Positions 62,782 to 64,000 of a stretch of 64,000 bases of DNA are shown here, piece after piece; the first letter of the stretch is position 1; each line of letters opens with the position of its first letter. The stretch lies in NCBI GenBank assembly GCA_032620915.1, contig CP136052.1, forward strand, positions 2,146,501-2,210,500. The letters are read 5' to 3'. The notes under the pieces are model-generated. The model did no database searches, was not told the origin of the DNA, and worked only from the letters and a program-made list of their open reading frames with translations. This stretch comes from Oscillospiraceae bacterium NTUH-002-81. GTDB taxonomy: Bacteria; Bacillota; Clostridia; Lachnospirales; Lachnospiraceae. Both the position numbers and the translations under genes were made by a program.

Positions 62782-63016
62782 TGAAAATTCTCCTCTCCTT
62801 CTGTTTTTTACAACAATATATCATTCATTTTACTTTTTTAAGAAAAATTTACCGTTCCTAATCTGCGCTATCATTAACGCTTGGACTATTTCAACAATCA
62901 AATCTCTCATTTCGGTTTTATAATACTACATTTGCCCAATAAAGTAAAGAGGGAAAACATTATTTTAACACAAAATAATCTTTTATTTTCGTGAAAAAAT
63001 TTTTTATTCAAAATAA

Positions 63017-63065
63017 AAAAGCTGCCACTTTTATGAAACAAAATTCAAAAAAAGCAACAGCTTTT
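63017..63065 (-). terminator. Terminator after the second LarA-like gene
   Basis: On the minus strand AAAAGCTGTTGC pairs with GGCAGCTTTT (one mismatch), followed by a T run. The stem spans 63017-63026 and 63054-63065. Confidence 0.7.
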
Positions 63066-63072
63066 CAAAAGC

Positions 63073-64000
63073 CTAAAATTTTGATCGGTCAATCCACAAT
63101 CCCAGTGCCGGATTCGGAATAAAGAATATTTCTTCTCCGTCCGGCATCCGGTTATATCCATACTCCAGTTTCTGCGGATCGTATTTTTGTACCATTTCAT
63201 CATAATCCGCAGACGCAAAATGAACGGCCTCAATCTCCTCTTTGGAAATTTCTTTTACCGCATAGGTAATCTGAAATCTCCCGTCACTGGAACCATGGAT
63301 CAAATGTGCTGCCACCCCCATATTGTCCATCAGATCCTGATTTTTTCTGTACAACTGCAGCATGCGCATTCTTCCACAATAGCCGTACTTCCTGATTATC
63401 CGGTCACACTCCGGATCTTCTCCGAATTTGTGAACCCCCGGAGCCAGAACAAGCAGTTCTCCGCCATCTGCCATAGCCATCCGCGTGCGGTAGATTGCTT
63501 TGTTTCCCAGCCATGTGCTGCGGAATTCTCCGGGATCCAGATATACCACGCATTTTCGGATCCCTGTCTCCACAAAATCAATATTCTTCTTCTGAGAAAG
63601 AGCCACAGCCCGTTCCAGAACCGTTCTTTTTCTTCCAATAAAAAGTCCATGGGTACAGATCTTATCTTTGGGTGCCGTTGTCACGGTCAATACAAATACA
63701 ATATTTTTATCCGGCAGGAAATGTTCCAGCGCATAATCAAATACTTTTCTTACCGGTGTATGATCTTTGCCCATCATCCGTTCCATTCCGTATACAGCGC
63801 CGACCATATGTGTCCTGTTGATCATCTCGCTGCCACCCACACCGACAAAAATATTTTTTGCATGGTTAGACATGCCGATAACCTCATGAGGCACTACCTG
63901 TCCGACAGAAAGGATCAGATCATACGACGGATCCAGCAGCCTCCGGTTCACTTCGACTTTGATCGGATCTTCCCACAAGCCTTCTGTGATCTCCTTAAGA
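63073..64000 (-). CDS. LarA-like (DUF2088) protein, C-terminal 309 residues (cut by window edge)
   Basis: The reading frame enters from beyond the window and ends at 63073. It contains LSVGQVVPHEVIGMSNHAKN, VGVGGSEMINRTHMVGAVYG, DKICTHGLFIGRKRTVLERA, VYLDPGEFRSTWLGNKAIYR and LVLAPGVHKFGEDPECDRII. The HEVIGMSNHAKNIFVGVGG part resembles the glycine-rich region of LarA, although the protein is clearly different from the copy at 52740-54044. A lactate-racemase-like, nickel-pincer enzyme acting on a sugar acid is the best guess. Confidence 0.78.
   Translation of the reverse strand, partial: LKEITEGLWEDPIKVEVNRRLLDPSYDLILSVGQVVPHEVIGMSNHAKNIFVGVGGSEMINRTHMVGAVYGMERMMGKDHTPVRKVFDYALEHFLPDKNIVFVLTVTTAPKDKICTHGLFIGRKRTVLERAVALSQKKNIDFVETGIRKCVVYLDPGEFRSTWLGNKAIYRTRMAMADGGELLVLAPGVHKFGEDPECDRIIRKYGYCGRMRMLQLYRKNQDLMDNMGVAAHLIHGSSDGRFQITYAVKEISKEEIEAVHFASADYDEMVQKYDPQKLEYGYNRMPDGEEIFFIPNPALGLWIDRSKF

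Noticed and set aside
1..64000. CRISPR arrays, rRNA and tRNA genes.
   Set aside because: No regularly spaced repeats, rRNA blocks or tRNA-like cloverleaf sequences were noticed on reading both strands. A tRNA scan was not possible here.

Overview
The window reads as a chromosomal segment of a Gram-positive anaerobe of the Clostridia, most likely a gut Lachnospiraceae. The evidence is strong AGGAGG-type ribosome-binding sites, sigma-A promoters, a T-box in front of pheST, a Firmicutes-type 6S RNA, spore-type genes (spoIID, dacF, a SleB-like hydrolase), an ATP-type PEP carboxykinase, a FeoA-FeoA-FeoB set and a sensor-type [FeFe]-hydrogenase-like cluster. Most of the window is moderately GC-rich; the island at about 38.05-44.70 kb is largely AT-rich. 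Nearly all genes lie on the minus strand.

Layout. 0-1.5 kb: feoB (cut by the window edge), two feoA genes and a divergent DtxR/MntR-type regulator. 1.6-4.9 kb: PfkB kinase, a damaged Rpn nuclease, a mini DUF2798-like protein and a GNAT. 5.1-6.5 kb: DUF3793-flavodoxin-DUF2325 operon, with the same 18-bp operator motif as the feo genes. 6.8-10.3 kb: VanG-like ligase and VanT-like membrane racemase. 10.5-15.5 kb: T-box-pheS-pheT-queA. 15.5-19.6 kb: a redox-signalling-like cluster (DRTGG, RsbW-like ATPase, variant [FeFe]-hydrogenase-like protein, DRTGG, PHP, and a divergent ATPase). 19.6-37.8 kb: yihY, spoIID, 6S RNA, pckA, deoC, citrate synthase, thrC, a cell-wall hydrolase, ybaK, acyP, leuDC with a LysR regulator, scpAB, a phosphoesterase, dacF and rpsU.

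38.05-44.70 kb is a mobile island: an ABC transporter with its own two-component system, an excisionase-like protein, an IS110 element with a probable bridge-RNA region, an XRE regulator and the tail of a Tn1549-type relaxase. It sits between two truncated host genes, an FtsX-type permease tail and a response-regulator tail.

44.9-49.7 kb: alaS, a methyltransferase and a HipA/CtkA-like kinase with a small partner. 49.9-64.0 kb: a sugar-acid catabolic region. TRAP (DctPQM) and AEC transporters import substrates. DgoD, DgoK and a KDPG/KDPGal-type aldolase form a complete D-galactonate route. UxaA, an SDR, a Zn-dehydrogenase, a 2-hydroxyacid dehydrogenase and two different LarA-like (nickel-pincer) proteins widen the substrate range.

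A caution for every reader: at least twelve single-base frame breaks, in eleven otherwise well-conserved genes, can be repaired by removing one base from a short homopolymer run. Housekeeping genes such as pckA and deoC are among them. Sequencing or assembly error is the simplest explanation, so these genes are given with their inferred full extents.
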